Under the pieces are notes generated by a model. It saw only the letters and a list, made by a program, of their open reading frames with translations. It had not been told where the DNA came from and did not search any database. Below, in pieces: positions 8,935-18,553 of a DNA stretch of 64,000 nucleotides. Each line of letters starts with the position of its first letter. Position 1 is the first letter of the stretch. Where the stretch lies: positions 62,001 to 126,000 of the forward strand of contig JAGBHE010000071.1 in NCBI GenBank assembly GCA_017935675.1. The letters run 5' to 3'. A program made the position numbers and the translations under genes. The stretch is from Clostridia bacterium. Its GTDB lineage: Bacteria; Bacillota; Clostridia; UBA1381.

Positions 8935-10674
8935 TTACTTTTGAATATATTCCATGAATCTGCATATTATCTTTGCAGCTTCAGCTCTTGTCAAGCTGTC
9001 TTTAGGTCTGAAGCTGCCATCCTCAAATCCGTTTAAAATATTCATGCCCGATAATTCTTCAATATTCTGCACCGCGTAGCCGCTCATATCAGACCTGTCC
9101 GAAAAGGTCTTTACTTCATGTCCCGCTGTTACATCGGCGCCGGATACATTAAGAATTCTGCAAACAATAACGGCAACATCCTCCCTTGATATATATTGTC
9201 CGACTCCGAATATTCTTTCTCCGATGCCGTTTATTATTTCCCAATGCTTCGCCGCCGCAATAAAGCTAAAATACCACTCGCCTGTCAAAACATCATCAAA
9301 ATCACATGTATATCCTTCGGAATACAAGCCTGCCGCCATAACCGTCATTTTAACAAACTCTTCTCTTTTCACAGGCTTGTCGGGATAAAAGCTCCCGTCG
9401 GAATATCCGGAAATAATGCCGCTGTCCTTCAGACTGTCAACGTAAGGATATGCCCAATGCTGCGTGCCACAGTCTGCAAAGCCGGTCTTTGCCTGCTGCG
9501 TTTCCGCCTGCGGATAAACAGATGCCGTATAGCCGCTGCCCGCGCCTTTTCCGGCGCTGCCGCCGGAGCCGCCTCCGGAATGATTGCCGGAGCTTCCGCC
9601 GGAATCCCCGCCGGAATCCTTTCCGATTTCGCAAATCGCATCCGTAAATGCAGCCTCAGCATCAGCTGCCTTTGTAAAATTCTTCCGAAGAAGCTGTCTT
9701 ATTACCTTTTGTTTGTTTGTGTATGACATATTAATAAATTTCAGATATGTTTCCTCACTGATTCCGAGGTCTTTATAATACAAGGCAATATTGCCCTCTA
9801 TATTATCGGATGAGGAATTGTTTATAACCGCAATTCCCTTTGCCTCTTTGAACGCCTTCCTGATATCACCGCAGCTATAAACACCCGAACCGTTATTAAA
9901 TGACGCGTTTACCGAAATAATGCTTTTATATATATCCTCACGGTATGCAATATAATCCTTATCCGATATATCAATCTCAAAAGCGTCTGCCAATTTTTCA
10001 AATTTCGATTCCAGCACTGATGCGTCAGCATTGCCTTGTGACAAATATTCAATAATACCGGATGCCTCCCACGCAACTCTTACGTCTTCCATTGTTTTAA
10101 AATTATTGTTAAAGTCGGTATTCCGTATATTAATAAATGCATTCAGCTTTGTTCTGCTTTCCTCGTCCGAAACAGATATCTGCAATGCTTCAGCCGCCTT
10201 ATCAATGCTTTGCTTCACTGTATCTGCCGACGCTGTATTAATATCCTTCAAAAGTCCGTTTCCGCTGCCGTCATCAATATCGGACGGTTTCAGAAGCCAT
10301 ACGCTTTCTTCTGCCCTGCTGATATCCGCCAGATACCCGCTGCCTTGTATTATCAGCTTATACGCACCGTCGGAGGCGTCAAGTGCGTCGGAAATTTTAA
10401 ATCTTATTTCCCCTTTTTCTTCAGTTCCCACAGATATTTCAGCCATGCGGCAATAATCGTCAATGCCGGGATTCTGCACCGACGCGGGATACATAACCGC
10501 GGTGATCTGCTGTATGTAATCCACCGACGGCTTTACGCAAATAACAAGCTCCATATTTTTATAGTCGCCGTACCACTCAACGCTCATGCCGTCCTCGCCT
10601 CTTGCATATGTTCCGCTGCAAATTAAAAATGCGGTTACAATAACGCATAACGCCTTCTCAAAAAGCTTTTTCAT
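8935..10674 (-). CDS. Secreted protein with three C-terminal SLH domains
   Basis: 579 residues from the ATG at 10672-10674, which has a GGTGGAG site 7 bases upstream; a GTG four codons earlier is less likely. It has a signal peptide, a beta-rich N-terminal region to about residue 130, an alpha-helical middle with two related repeats, a glycine/serine-rich linker, then three SLH repeats covering about the last 175 residues (motifs KREEFVKM, SREDVAVI, TRAEAAKI). SLH triplets attach proteins to the cell wall; the N-terminal part would face outward. Its stop and the next start are close within the same operon. Function of the outward region is unknown. Confidence 0.85.
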   Translation of the reverse strand: MKKLFEKALCVIVTAFLICSGTYARGEDGMSVEWYGDYKNMELVICVKPSVDYIQQITAVMYPASVQNPGIDDYCRMAEISVGTEEKGEIRFKISDALDASDGAYKLIIQGSGYLADISRAEESVWLLKPSDIDDGSGNGLLKDINTASADTVKQSIDKAAEALQISVSDEESRTKLNAFINIRNTDFNNNFKTMEDVRVAWEASGIIEYLSQGNADASVLESKFEKLADAFEIDISDKDYIAYREDIYKSIISVNASFNNGSGVYSCGDIRKAFKEAKGIAVINNSSSDNIEGNIALYYKDLGISEETYLKFINMSYTNKQKVIRQLLRKNFTKAADAEAAFTDAICEIGKDSGGDSGGSSGNHSGGGSGGSAGKGAGSGYTASVYPQAETQQAKTGFADCGTQHWAYPYVDSLKDSGIISGYSDGSFYPDKPVKREEFVKMTVMAAGLYSEGYTCDFDDVLTGEWYFSFIAAAKHWEIINGIGERIFGVGQYISREDVAVIVCRILNVSGADVTAGHEVKTFSDRSDMSGYAVQNIEELSGMNILNGFEDGSFRPKDSLTRAEAAKIICRFMEYIQK

Positions 10675-10689
10675 AACACTCTCCACCTA

Positions 10690-13377
10690 TCATTCCGGAA
10701 TCTCTGCCGTTATATCCGCAATATACACATCAGAGCATTCACCGTCAATCCTGATATCGGTTTCATATTTCCCGATATTCTCGAAGTTTCCGCTGTCAAT
10801 TATGATTTCACAGTGCTTCCATGTCCTTGTATTGCTGCGCTGCACACTTTTTTCCGCATCAAACACCCTCCAGCAGTCATTATCTGTTTTCACTCCGGAG
10901 GTGTATGTAATTCTGATTGGCTGTATGCTGTTGTCGAAATAATCAAAGCTCAGCTTCACCTTTCCGTTATCGGTGTCAATTAGCTCATCATTTATATCCA
11001 AATACAGCGCTTTTCCGCTTTTCGCAAACAAGGCGCGTTTTCCGTTTACAGTCGTTTCCTTACTTTCGCAGTCAAGACCCTTGTAGCTTGCCCGGTCAAT
11101 ATATTCATTAACAGAATAATGTGCTCCTTCAGCCGTATTTGATGCAAGCTTGGTAAAGTCGAACCATCTTACCGTAAGCAGCCCCGTATCGTCAGCCGCA
11201 CCCCAGCTTACAATATAACGGTTTCTTGCTATAACCGGATGCGCCTGATACGGATGCGACTTCCCGTTATTCCATACAAAATGAGCGATCGGGAAATGTT
11301 CGTTTGTCTCCGTGCTTATAAGGACAATATAGTTTCCGTCAGCAATAATATATTTATCATCATCACTTGCGTAAAGATGCTGATATTGATATGCAAAGCA
11401 TTTGCTGTCATAGTAATACTGCCTGTGCGAACCGTCACGATTAAAACGAACGGCGCTCGGCGTCAGTCCGATATTACGCTGACCGTCAATACTGTAGTTA
11501 ATAAAATACATATATTCCCCGCTGTTTGACCATACCTCGTGGGTTGCTCCCTGAATAACCGTTCCGTCGGTTTCACGCACACCCTGCTTATAAATACATT
11601 TTGCTTCTTTTGTATTGCAGTCGAATACCCACATTCTGTCCAGCAATTCGTAAACAGAAGCAATCCCGGAGCCCTCAACTTCATGAGAAAAAGACAATAT
11701 GTCCGGATATTGCGGATTGACCTGGTTATGGGTCAGAACATTGGCATAATCAAATGTGTGAGTATATACCTCCCATTTATCCTCCTTTATGCTGTATCTT
11801 GCAAAGGTCCGTTCACCGGGTTTTGAAAACGCATGGGCGTTGTCTGTGAAATCAACGCTGATATAATTACAATCATTTGAAATCTGCGGCACTGATATCC
11901 ATGACATAGCCGGCGCATTTGTTACAAGCTCGGGTGTTATACCGTCCGCATTTGCATCGGCACGCCATATGCTGTACTCACCGTCTTGTTTCTTTGAATA
12001 GTAAATATAATCGTCTTTTCCGATTGTCGCCTGAAGCCTTTCCCCTTCTGTCACAATCTTATCCACATAAGTAAGGGTCTCGGTCTGTATATCATACAAA
12101 AATGCCGAGCCCGATACAAGCGAACAAAGGAGTCTTTTTCCGTCCTCCGTCCAGCTCTGTGTTGTCACATACGGCCGCATTGTCGGCAAGCCGTAAATTG
12201 TCATACTGTAATATGTCTGCCCCGTTTCATTATCCAATATCGGCTCACAGGGGCAAGGCTGCGGAGTTCTGAACACTGCTGCAATCAGCTTTTCCTCACC
12301 GCTCATACACACTGCTCTGTGATTTAAAATACCAACATCAATTAAATCTGCCGCAAATGAACGTTGGTCGCTTCGTGTAAAAAGAAGCGCATTGTTTGCA
12401 AGAGCAAGTAAATTATAGTTTGTCGCAGGCGCGTCATTGCATAAAAACAGGTCCTCTTCATATGTTAAGCCCGTATTTTTCGCATAGCCGCAGATATCTG
12501 CGCCCTCAGCCTTCAAACCGAGGACGCCCATATAGAGCTCAAGCAATTTGCCCTGCGTAATTGTTTCATCGGCGCTGTATTGATTCAAATTCTCGCTCGG
12601 ATTTTTCCCGCTTATGATATTAAGCAGCATATGCGCGTCCTTCACATTGCAGCTTTCATTCAGACTTTTATCATAAAACGCTTCATGGTCGTTTTCAAGT
12701 ATCCCCATTCTTATAAGAGAATCCCTTTTTTCGCTGGCAAGAGTTGCTCTTGCGGCCTTTTGTTCTCTTTTGAGCGCGGAAATATTGACTATCTCCAGTT
12801 TTTTAAACAAGTTCCACGCGCCTGTGACAAGCCTGACATTTGCGCCGCTGTCAAAGCATCTGCCAAGATCCGCATTACTTATGTAAAATGTTTTTACAAA
12901 CCAGTCCTGAATCTTACCCGATTTGACAACGGTAATTCTTTTTTCTTTATCCTCTCCTTCGGGGAAATATTCAAAATAAAACCTGCCCTCGGACGGGCCG
13001 TAGTCATAATAGACAACGGATACAAGAAATTCATTGTCACCCTTTTCATAAAAACTATCACTTATCCTGACGTTTGCATAATTATCCTTATAAAACTTTC
13101 TTCCGTCCATCGACAATTCCGTTGACTTCTCATTATAAAACTCATTCGACGCGTCTGTAATACCCATAGAACAGCCATCCATGAACTCACAATAATTTTC
13201 CTTGACCTCCTCGCCGAACATTACATATGCGTTTTCATCAAATGTTTTCAGAATGTAGTCATAGTCATTCGCTTCGGCGCCGGCTGTCATAAAACAAGCC
13301 GGTGCCGAAAGCAAATCAGCAAACAAACACGTTAAAATTATAAAAGCTGTCAGTTTTAATGCTACGCTCTTTTTCAT
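10690..13377 (-). CDS. Exported PL22-like seven-bladed propeller (oligogalacturonate lyase-like) with accessory modules
   Basis: 895 residues from ATG 13375-13377 (AAAGGA site 10 bases upstream; a TTG further up is unlikely). It has a signal peptide, an N-terminal binding-like module (to about 210), a helical segment resembling degenerate SLH repeats (about 225-365), then a beta-propeller (about 395-745) with PL22 hallmarks: HNQVNPQYPDILSFSHE, GATHEVWSNSGEYMYFINY, a QxxH pair followed by ASDDDKYIIADG, and HPYQAHP. PL22 enzymes cleave oligogalacturonides using a metal held by His/Gln residues. Those here seem largely kept, but one expected His may be Tyr, so activity is uncertain. A C-terminal binding-like module follows. 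Known PL22 enzymes are about half this length and usually cytoplasmic. Confidence 0.75.
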   Translation of the reverse strand: MKKSVALKLTAFIILTCLFADLLSAPACFMTAGAEANDYDYILKTFDENAYVMFGEEVKENYCEFMDGCSMGITDASNEFYNEKSTELSMDGRKFYKDNYANVRISDSFYEKGDNEFLVSVVYYDYGPSEGRFYFEYFPEGEDKEKRITVVKSGKIQDWFVKTFYISNADLGRCFDSGANVRLVTGAWNLFKKLEIVNISALKREQKAARATLASEKRDSLIRMGILENDHEAFYDKSLNESCNVKDAHMLLNIISGKNPSENLNQYSADETITQGKLLELYMGVLGLKAEGADICGYAKNTGLTYEEDLFLCNDAPATNYNLLALANNALLFTRSDQRSFAADLIDVGILNHRAVCMSGEEKLIAAVFRTPQPCPCEPILDNETGQTYYSMTIYGLPTMRPYVTTQSWTEDGKRLLCSLVSGSAFLYDIQTETLTYVDKIVTEGERLQATIGKDDYIYYSKKQDGEYSIWRADANADGITPELVTNAPAMSWISVPQISNDCNYISVDFTDNAHAFSKPGERTFARYSIKEDKWEVYTHTFDYANVLTHNQVNPQYPDILSFSHEVEGSGIASVYELLDRMWVFDCNTKEAKCIYKQGVRETDGTVIQGATHEVWSNSGEYMYFINYSIDGQRNIGLTPSAVRFNRDGSHRQYYYDSKCFAYQYQHLYASDDDKYIIADGNYIVLISTETNEHFPIAHFVWNNGKSHPYQAHPVIARNRYIVSWGAADDTGLLTVRWFDFTKLASNTAEGAHYSVNEYIDRASYKGLDCESKETTVNGKRALFAKSGKALYLDINDELIDTDNGKVKLSFDYFDNSIQPIRITYTSGVKTDNDCWRVFDAEKSVQRSNTRTWKHCEIIIDSGNFENIGKYETDIRIDGECSDVYIADITAEIPE

Positions 13378-13440
13378 GGAATATATTCCTTTCAAATATA
13401 TTTTCGCAGGAGATTGCAGAATGCGGAATTTATGCTGTTC

Positions 13441-15803
13441 TTACTCTCCTTGCAAAACAAAGTCTGCTCTGTCCGAAAGCGGAGTAAGCGTCTTAATACC
13501 GTCGAACAGGAATATCCGCACTGTGTATCCGCCCTGAGAAATATCATCCGGCAATATAAGCGGCTTTGTAAACGTAACCGTATTTTCTATATCCGCCAGG
13601 ATAACCTCGGAACATACAGCATCTGCAAGCCGCTTCTTCCCGTCATTATCCTTATGGTAAAGCGCCGCCGCAACAAACGCACCTTGTGTTAAATCACCCG
13701 TATAATTTGATATTTTTACAGAATCTATTTCCGTGCCCGCAGTTAAATCACCGATACTGCCGATAATAAATGACCCGTTCGGAGCTTTAAGCTCTACGGC
13801 AATCGGACTTACGGTTTGCTTTGAAGTATCCAATGCTTCAACTATGCTTTCATCCCTTGTATAGACCTTTACATTGTCAATATAACATGCGCCGCCGTTA
13901 TAATAGTTAATCGAAAACGCCAGCTTATCTATTGCCGCCGAAGCTGCCGCATTTTGTGCAAAGCTGTTTTTATCAGCCGCTGAGCCGTTGATTTTGTAAG
14001 TTATTGTCTTATTGGCATTATTGTTTATGCTTGATGTAACCCACTCAGCACAAGGGCCGTTCTGATGCCAGTTAAAATAGGAATTAGCCGCACTCGGAAG
14101 GATTTTTGTGCCGGCAGTCCCCTTATCGGAGCGCTGTATCGCTCCTGACGAGAACGCGTATTCCATATAATCATATACATTCATCGGGTCACTGCCGAGC
14201 GATACATACATGGTATCACGAGGATCTGTATGCTTTCCCTGAGCAGAGTCGTATTTCCATGACTTATTCGCCATATGCGCGTCAAATTCCAAATATACAT
14301 TGTCATTTACATTTATACTCTTCGGCAAAGTAACATAAACTGCCTGAATCCTGCTCGGTCCGCTGCCGCCCACACCGGCGGTATCCTGTACAAAGCTGCC
14401 GTCCTCATTCACGGTTCCGTAGTGAGTGGGATTTCCGTCAGTCCGAGACGGATCAGAGATGTTTACAGCCTTTGCACGCTCAACCAACATTGCTTTATGC
14501 CCCTTATACTCGACTGCACTAATGTTCATCGGGCTGTACGGATTATTTCTGAGAAGTCCCCAGCCGTTTGTATTTCTGTCGTTAAAATCGTCACTGAAAA
14601 GCACATTTACCGCCGGGTCGGCTTCTTCCTTTACCGCAATATTGCGCAGATAAAACGAGCCGCTTGCCGATGCTTTGTCTTTTGCAAATCCCACATTCCC
14701 CACGGAATTCAATGTATACGGCATATCAGATACGGCATTCGGCAATGATATTGGCTGAGTTGTCTCACTCACGGTTTGCCCGCCGCTGCTGTACGAATAT
14801 GAAACAACATACATCTGCGCGTCCATATCAACCTTAATTGCCAAATCAATCCACTTTTGCGCCGGCAGTTCAAACAGCTTATTCCCCGCATGGTCGGAAA
14901 TTTCAATTTTGTTCCCGGAGGTCATTTCTCCGCCCTTAACCAAATCAATATTCCGGTCATCCGAATACGGCGTTATAAACATTCTGAATCCGCCGTCATA
15001 TTTATAATCCCACTGAGAGAACAACAACGTGGAGGTAATTTCAAAATTGGCGCTCTCGCCGCCGTTCTTAATCATATGCCTTATGCTTTGATTTCCCGTT
15101 CTGTCCATATATCTCAGATAACCGTCAGTGCCCGAACCGTCGATTGTGCAGGCGTAATATTGCTTTTCTCCGCCCGAAAAATAATAATCCCATCCGTTAT
15201 TGCTGCCCTCGGACTCAGTTCCCGCATACGGCTGCTTGCATACCAATCATCACAATAGCCGTCATATGCCTGCGCTGTTGCTATTCTGCTTTTAATTTGC
15301 ATTTGCGAGAAATCGCTTCTGAAAACCTCCTGCATATCAAATGATGTTTTCATATAATCGGATATGCTCATATTTTTCACGTATGCAGTGCCTTTCGCAA
15401 TGACTGCGGCTTTGCCGAACCTCTTGCTTACTCCGTCAGCAGCAGATCCGCTCTTCACCAATGTATCGTCCCGATACAGCTTATAACTTCCGCTGTTTTT
15501 ATGTACAATAAGCTTGACTGTTTTGTATTCATCCGCAGTCAGCGCCTCATCTACGGATACATCGGCTATTTCCGTTTCGTCATCGGCATACACCTTTATA
15601 AAAACAGATGCGTCCTCGGTTTTCTTCATGTCGGCACTTATCAAAATCGAACTGTTCCGGGCCGATGTGATTTCAGTATAAACCATGTTGTTTGTCACTG
15701 TTATTTCGGGTGTTTCCTCAGCCGCTGCGCCCGGAAAAACCGAAAGCGTCATTACAGCAGCTATCAGCGTTGCAATTTTCCCAAAAATATAATTCCTGTT
15801 CAT
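13441..15803 (-). pseudogene. Secreted laminin-G-like protein broken by a frameshift
   Basis: Two overlapping reading frames form one protein of about 785 residues. The first (ATG at 15803, AAAGGAGGA site) gives a signal peptide and a beta-sandwich. It loses sense after YDGYCDDWYAS and stops at 15114. The second frame is one base earlier, is preceded directly by two TGA codons and opens only at a TTG (15246). It resumes with coherent sequence (SNNGWDYYFSGGEKQYYA) and runs to 13441. A one-base deletion between about 15210 and 15247 explains this, either a real mutation or a sequencing error. The rest has two or three concanavalin-like binding modules (one beginning VLFSDDFNDR) and a C-terminal tail module (FLFDGIKTLTPL) shared with other proteins here. 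No catalytic motif was seen. Confidence 0.75.
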
Positions 15804-15887
15804 AAGTTTATTTTCCTCCTTTAAAATATTTATTTAGATTTTTAAAAAAATCCTTTACCGCAGGAGCATGTATACACAGCCGCCCCG

Positions 15888-16970
15888 TTATTCCTTGGCA
15901 AGCTCCGCGCACATAAGCAAGAACGCGCCCATACCATGCAAATCATTTATGCATGTAGGTCTTGTTACATATGCCTCGTAATTGCCTACGTCAGTTCCTA
16001 CGCATATGCCGCCGACCTGTAGGTTATCTCCTTCCCGGGTTAAGCTCAGCGAAGCGATTCCGTCAAAAGCCTTCCATGCTTTTTCCATAGCGTCCGGCTT
16101 CAAAATATCCATGTGAACTGCCTTTGCAACAGCATAGGCAAACAGCGCGGAGCATGATGTTTCCAACCAGTTGTCGGAGCACCCGCCTTTGTCCATAACC
16201 TGATACCACATTCCGCTTTTTTTATCCTGCACACTCAAAACACCTTGCAGCACCCGCCTCTCCAGGGAAACCATTGCCTCATATTTGGGATGGTTCTTTG
16301 GCGTAAATTCCAAAATATCCAAAACAGCTACCGCATACCATCCCATAGCCCTGCCCCAGAATTCCTGTGAAAGCCCCGTATCGGGATTTGCCCAATACAT
16401 CTTCCTTTCCGCATCCCAGCCATGATACAAAAGCCCTGTCTTTTTATCCGTCATATACTCTGCCATCAAAAAGACCTGCTCTACAGCTGTTTCCAAAAGC
16501 TCCGGCTGCCCGAAAACTACTGCATATTCCGCCTCAAGAGGCCCCGCCATATACATGCCATCCAGCCACATTTGATTTGGATGACATTCCTTATGCCAAA
16601 ATCCGCCGTATTTGCTGCGCTTCCATTTCTTCAAAATCGATATCAATGTATCCAATGCTGTTTTGTATCGGCTGTCACCCGTTTCCGCATAGAGTGAAAA
16701 CAACAAGATACCCGGCTGAATATCGTCCAGCATTCCCGGATCAAAATCGTGAATGCTGCCATCCTGCCAAATTATGCTGTCTGCCCATGCCTTGATATAA
16801 TCACGGTATTCTTTCCGTCCGCACACCTGCCATGTATGCATCATGCCGGATAAAAAAACGCCCTGATGATAATGAAATTTATGCTCCGGCGGAAGCTCCT
16901 CCGGTCTGTATCTGCGAATCATAGTGCCGCAGGCCTGCATGGCATATTCCAATGCTTTTTCTTTTCTCAT
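15888..16970 (-). CDS. GH105 unsaturated rhamnogalacturonyl / galacturonyl hydrolase
   Basis: 360 residues, the usual length for GH105 (YteR/YesR), with no signal peptide and therefore cytoplasmic. The family removes the 4,5-unsaturated uronic acid from the non-reducing end of oligosaccharides released by lyases. It has an alpha6/alpha6-barrel pattern, with MWLDGMYM holding the likely catalytic Asp137 (equivalent to Asp143 of YteR), LDDIQPG around residues 81-87 and WGRAMGWYAVA at 205-215. It lies between the YesN-like regulator and secreted pectin-type proteins, as in Bacillus rhamnogalacturonan loci, which argues for pectin as substrate. ATG with AAAGGA site. Confidence 0.92.
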   Translation of the reverse strand: MRKEKALEYAMQACGTMIRRYRPEELPPEHKFHYHQGVFLSGMMHTWQVCGRKEYRDYIKAWADSIIWQDGSIHDFDPGMLDDIQPGILLFSLYAETGDSRYKTALDTLISILKKWKRSKYGGFWHKECHPNQMWLDGMYMAGPLEAEYAVVFGQPELLETAVEQVFLMAEYMTDKKTGLLYHGWDAERKMYWANPDTGLSQEFWGRAMGWYAVAVLDILEFTPKNHPKYEAMVSLERRVLQGVLSVQDKKSGMWYQVMDKGGCSDNWLETSCSALFAYAVAKAVHMDILKPDAMEKAWKAFDGIASLSLTREGDNLQVGGICVGTDVGNYEAYVTRPTCINDLHGMGAFLLMCAELAKE

Positions 16971-17018
16971 TCCGACCCATCCTTTTCATTCTGTATAAAC
17001 TGCTTATCATTTAGCAGG

Positions 17019-18485
17019 TCAATCGTCATAGGCGTTGATACCCCACATTATCCTGCAATAGTTCTTTGGTATATACCCTGTATAATTTTTAAATTGCTTT
17101 GAAAAGTACTTGCTGCTTTTATATCCTACCATCCGGCTGATTTCGTAAATCTTATAGCGGTTGCTTTTTAATAAAGTAATAGCATTTGTCATGCGTACTC
17201 TGAACAGATAATCACTGAAATTTTCGCCTACATGCTGCTTGAAAAACCGCGACAAATATACAGGGTGGAGGTACACCTTTGCCGCTACCGACTCCAGAGA
17301 AATATCCATCGCATAATTTGCCTGCACATATTCCTTGATTTTTGTAATCAACTCATCCTCATTCTTGGTAATGCAGAAATACTCGCAAAAGCTGTCAAAC
17401 ACCTCCTCAGGTGTTTGAAAACCGTTGTGCAGGTGTCTGCAATACCTCTCACAATCTATCTGTTCTCCCGCCTTATACGCCTTCTCACAAATCAGGCGTA
17501 TAAGCTTCTCAGCTTCAGCCTCCGTGTTTTCAGCCGAATCCGACAACTCCAAAAACAGCTCCCTGCCCTGCTTATACATTCCTAAATTCAAGTATGTGCA
17601 AAGCAGCATTCTCCTCTCATTTTCCACTGTATTTTGCGGCACATTCTCCTGCATGCTCAGTTTATAATCCTTTAACCCCTCCAGGCCCTTGCATGTGAAT
17701 ATAATCTGTACATCGACATCTGTTCTGAACGTCTCCTTCGTCCAGCGCCTCAGATTATTAATATCCGCCGCCACGGTATCCGTTGCAGAAAAAATCAGAA
17801 ACTTTTCTTTTTCCGTCACCATTGCGAATACATGATTGTCACGGGAAGAAAAGAAATTCAAAACCGCAGTCTGAATCCTGTTTTTCTCACACTTCCAAAT
17901 CTCCTCAAAGAACTTTTCCGGCCAGTGAATGTGCAGTACCGACGAATAAATTTCATTCGCGGGATATTTAAAATTCAGCGTTTGAAATATACTGTCCCCG
18001 TCCTCCGACATTGTTGCCGCGCCAAGCATAAAATCCACAAAAAACTGCTTTCTTGCCTGATCCAGCAATTCATCATATTGAAAAAGAACGTTCTTAAGCC
18101 GTTTTTTTTCATCCAGTCGCCTGCGCACATTATCTAAAATTTCCACGATCTCAGCATTTTTCACCGGTTTAAGCAAATATCGGGTTACTCCGCATGACAT
18201 AGCTTGCTGTGCGTATTCAAAATCACGGTATCCGCTTAAAATCAGCATTTCCGTATCCGGCAAATGCCCCTGAACATATTCGGCAACCTCCAGACCGTTT
18301 ACTTCATTCATGCAAATATCCGTTATTACCAAGTCAACCGGATGTACCTGCAAATATTCAATGGCTTCCTTTCCGTCCTCGAAAATCTCCTGCACACAAA
18401 ATCCGCAGTCCAGCTTTTGTATAAACTTTTTCAGTCCTTCTCTGATAATCCGTTCATCATCCACTATAATCATGGAATAACACAT
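17019..18485 (-). CDS. YesN-like AraC-type response regulator
   Basis: 488 residues. The receiver domain (1-120) has the acidic pair at residues 9-10, phosphoacceptor Asp56 (DLVITDICM) and a conserved lysine in LLKPVK. A long linker is followed by a C-terminal AraC-type domain with two helix-turn-helix units (about 375-480; SLESVAAKVYLHPVYLSRFF and IYEISRMVGYKSSKYFSKQF). It lies 68 bases after the YesM-like kinase in the same operon, so the two form a two-component system that probably activates the operon when oligosaccharide is sensed (family knowledge plus context). Start ATG with GGAGAT 7 bases upstream. Confidence 0.93.
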   Translation of the reverse strand: MCYSMIIVDDERIIREGLKKFIQKLDCGFCVQEIFEDGKEAIEYLQVHPVDLVITDICMNEVNGLEVAEYVQGHLPDTEMLILSGYRDFEYAQQAMSCGVTRYLLKPVKNAEIVEILDNVRRRLDEKKRLKNVLFQYDELLDQARKQFFVDFMLGAATMSEDGDSIFQTLNFKYPANEIYSSVLHIHWPEKFFEEIWKCEKNRIQTAVLNFFSSRDNHVFAMVTEKEKFLIFSATDTVAADINNLRRWTKETFRTDVDVQIIFTCKGLEGLKDYKLSMQENVPQNTVENERRMLLCTYLNLGMYKQGRELFLELSDSAENTEAEAEKLIRLICEKAYKAGEQIDCERYCRHLHNGFQTPEEVFDSFCEYFCITKNEDELITKIKEYVQANYAMDISLESVAAKVYLHPVYLSRFFKQHVGENFSDYLFRVRMTNAITLLKSNRYKIYEISRMVGYKSSKYFSKQFKNYTGYIPKNYCRIMWGINAYDD

Positions 18486-18553
18486 TTAATTCATCTCCAA
18501 TGCACTTTTCACAGCTGTTGTGCTCAATTTTGCCCCCGGCAGGCTACACCGTT

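Noticed and set aside
9540..9625. Glycine/serine codon repeats as a possible CRISPR or minisatellite
   Set aside because: Irregular short GC-rich codon repeats encoding a flexible linker before SLH domains, with no spacer structure; the same is true near 37740 and 44945.
13441..15246. The second part of the frameshifted gene as an independent gene
   Set aside because: Its only possible start is a TTG directly after two stop codons, with no signal peptide or ribosome-binding site, although the product is plainly part of an exported protein.
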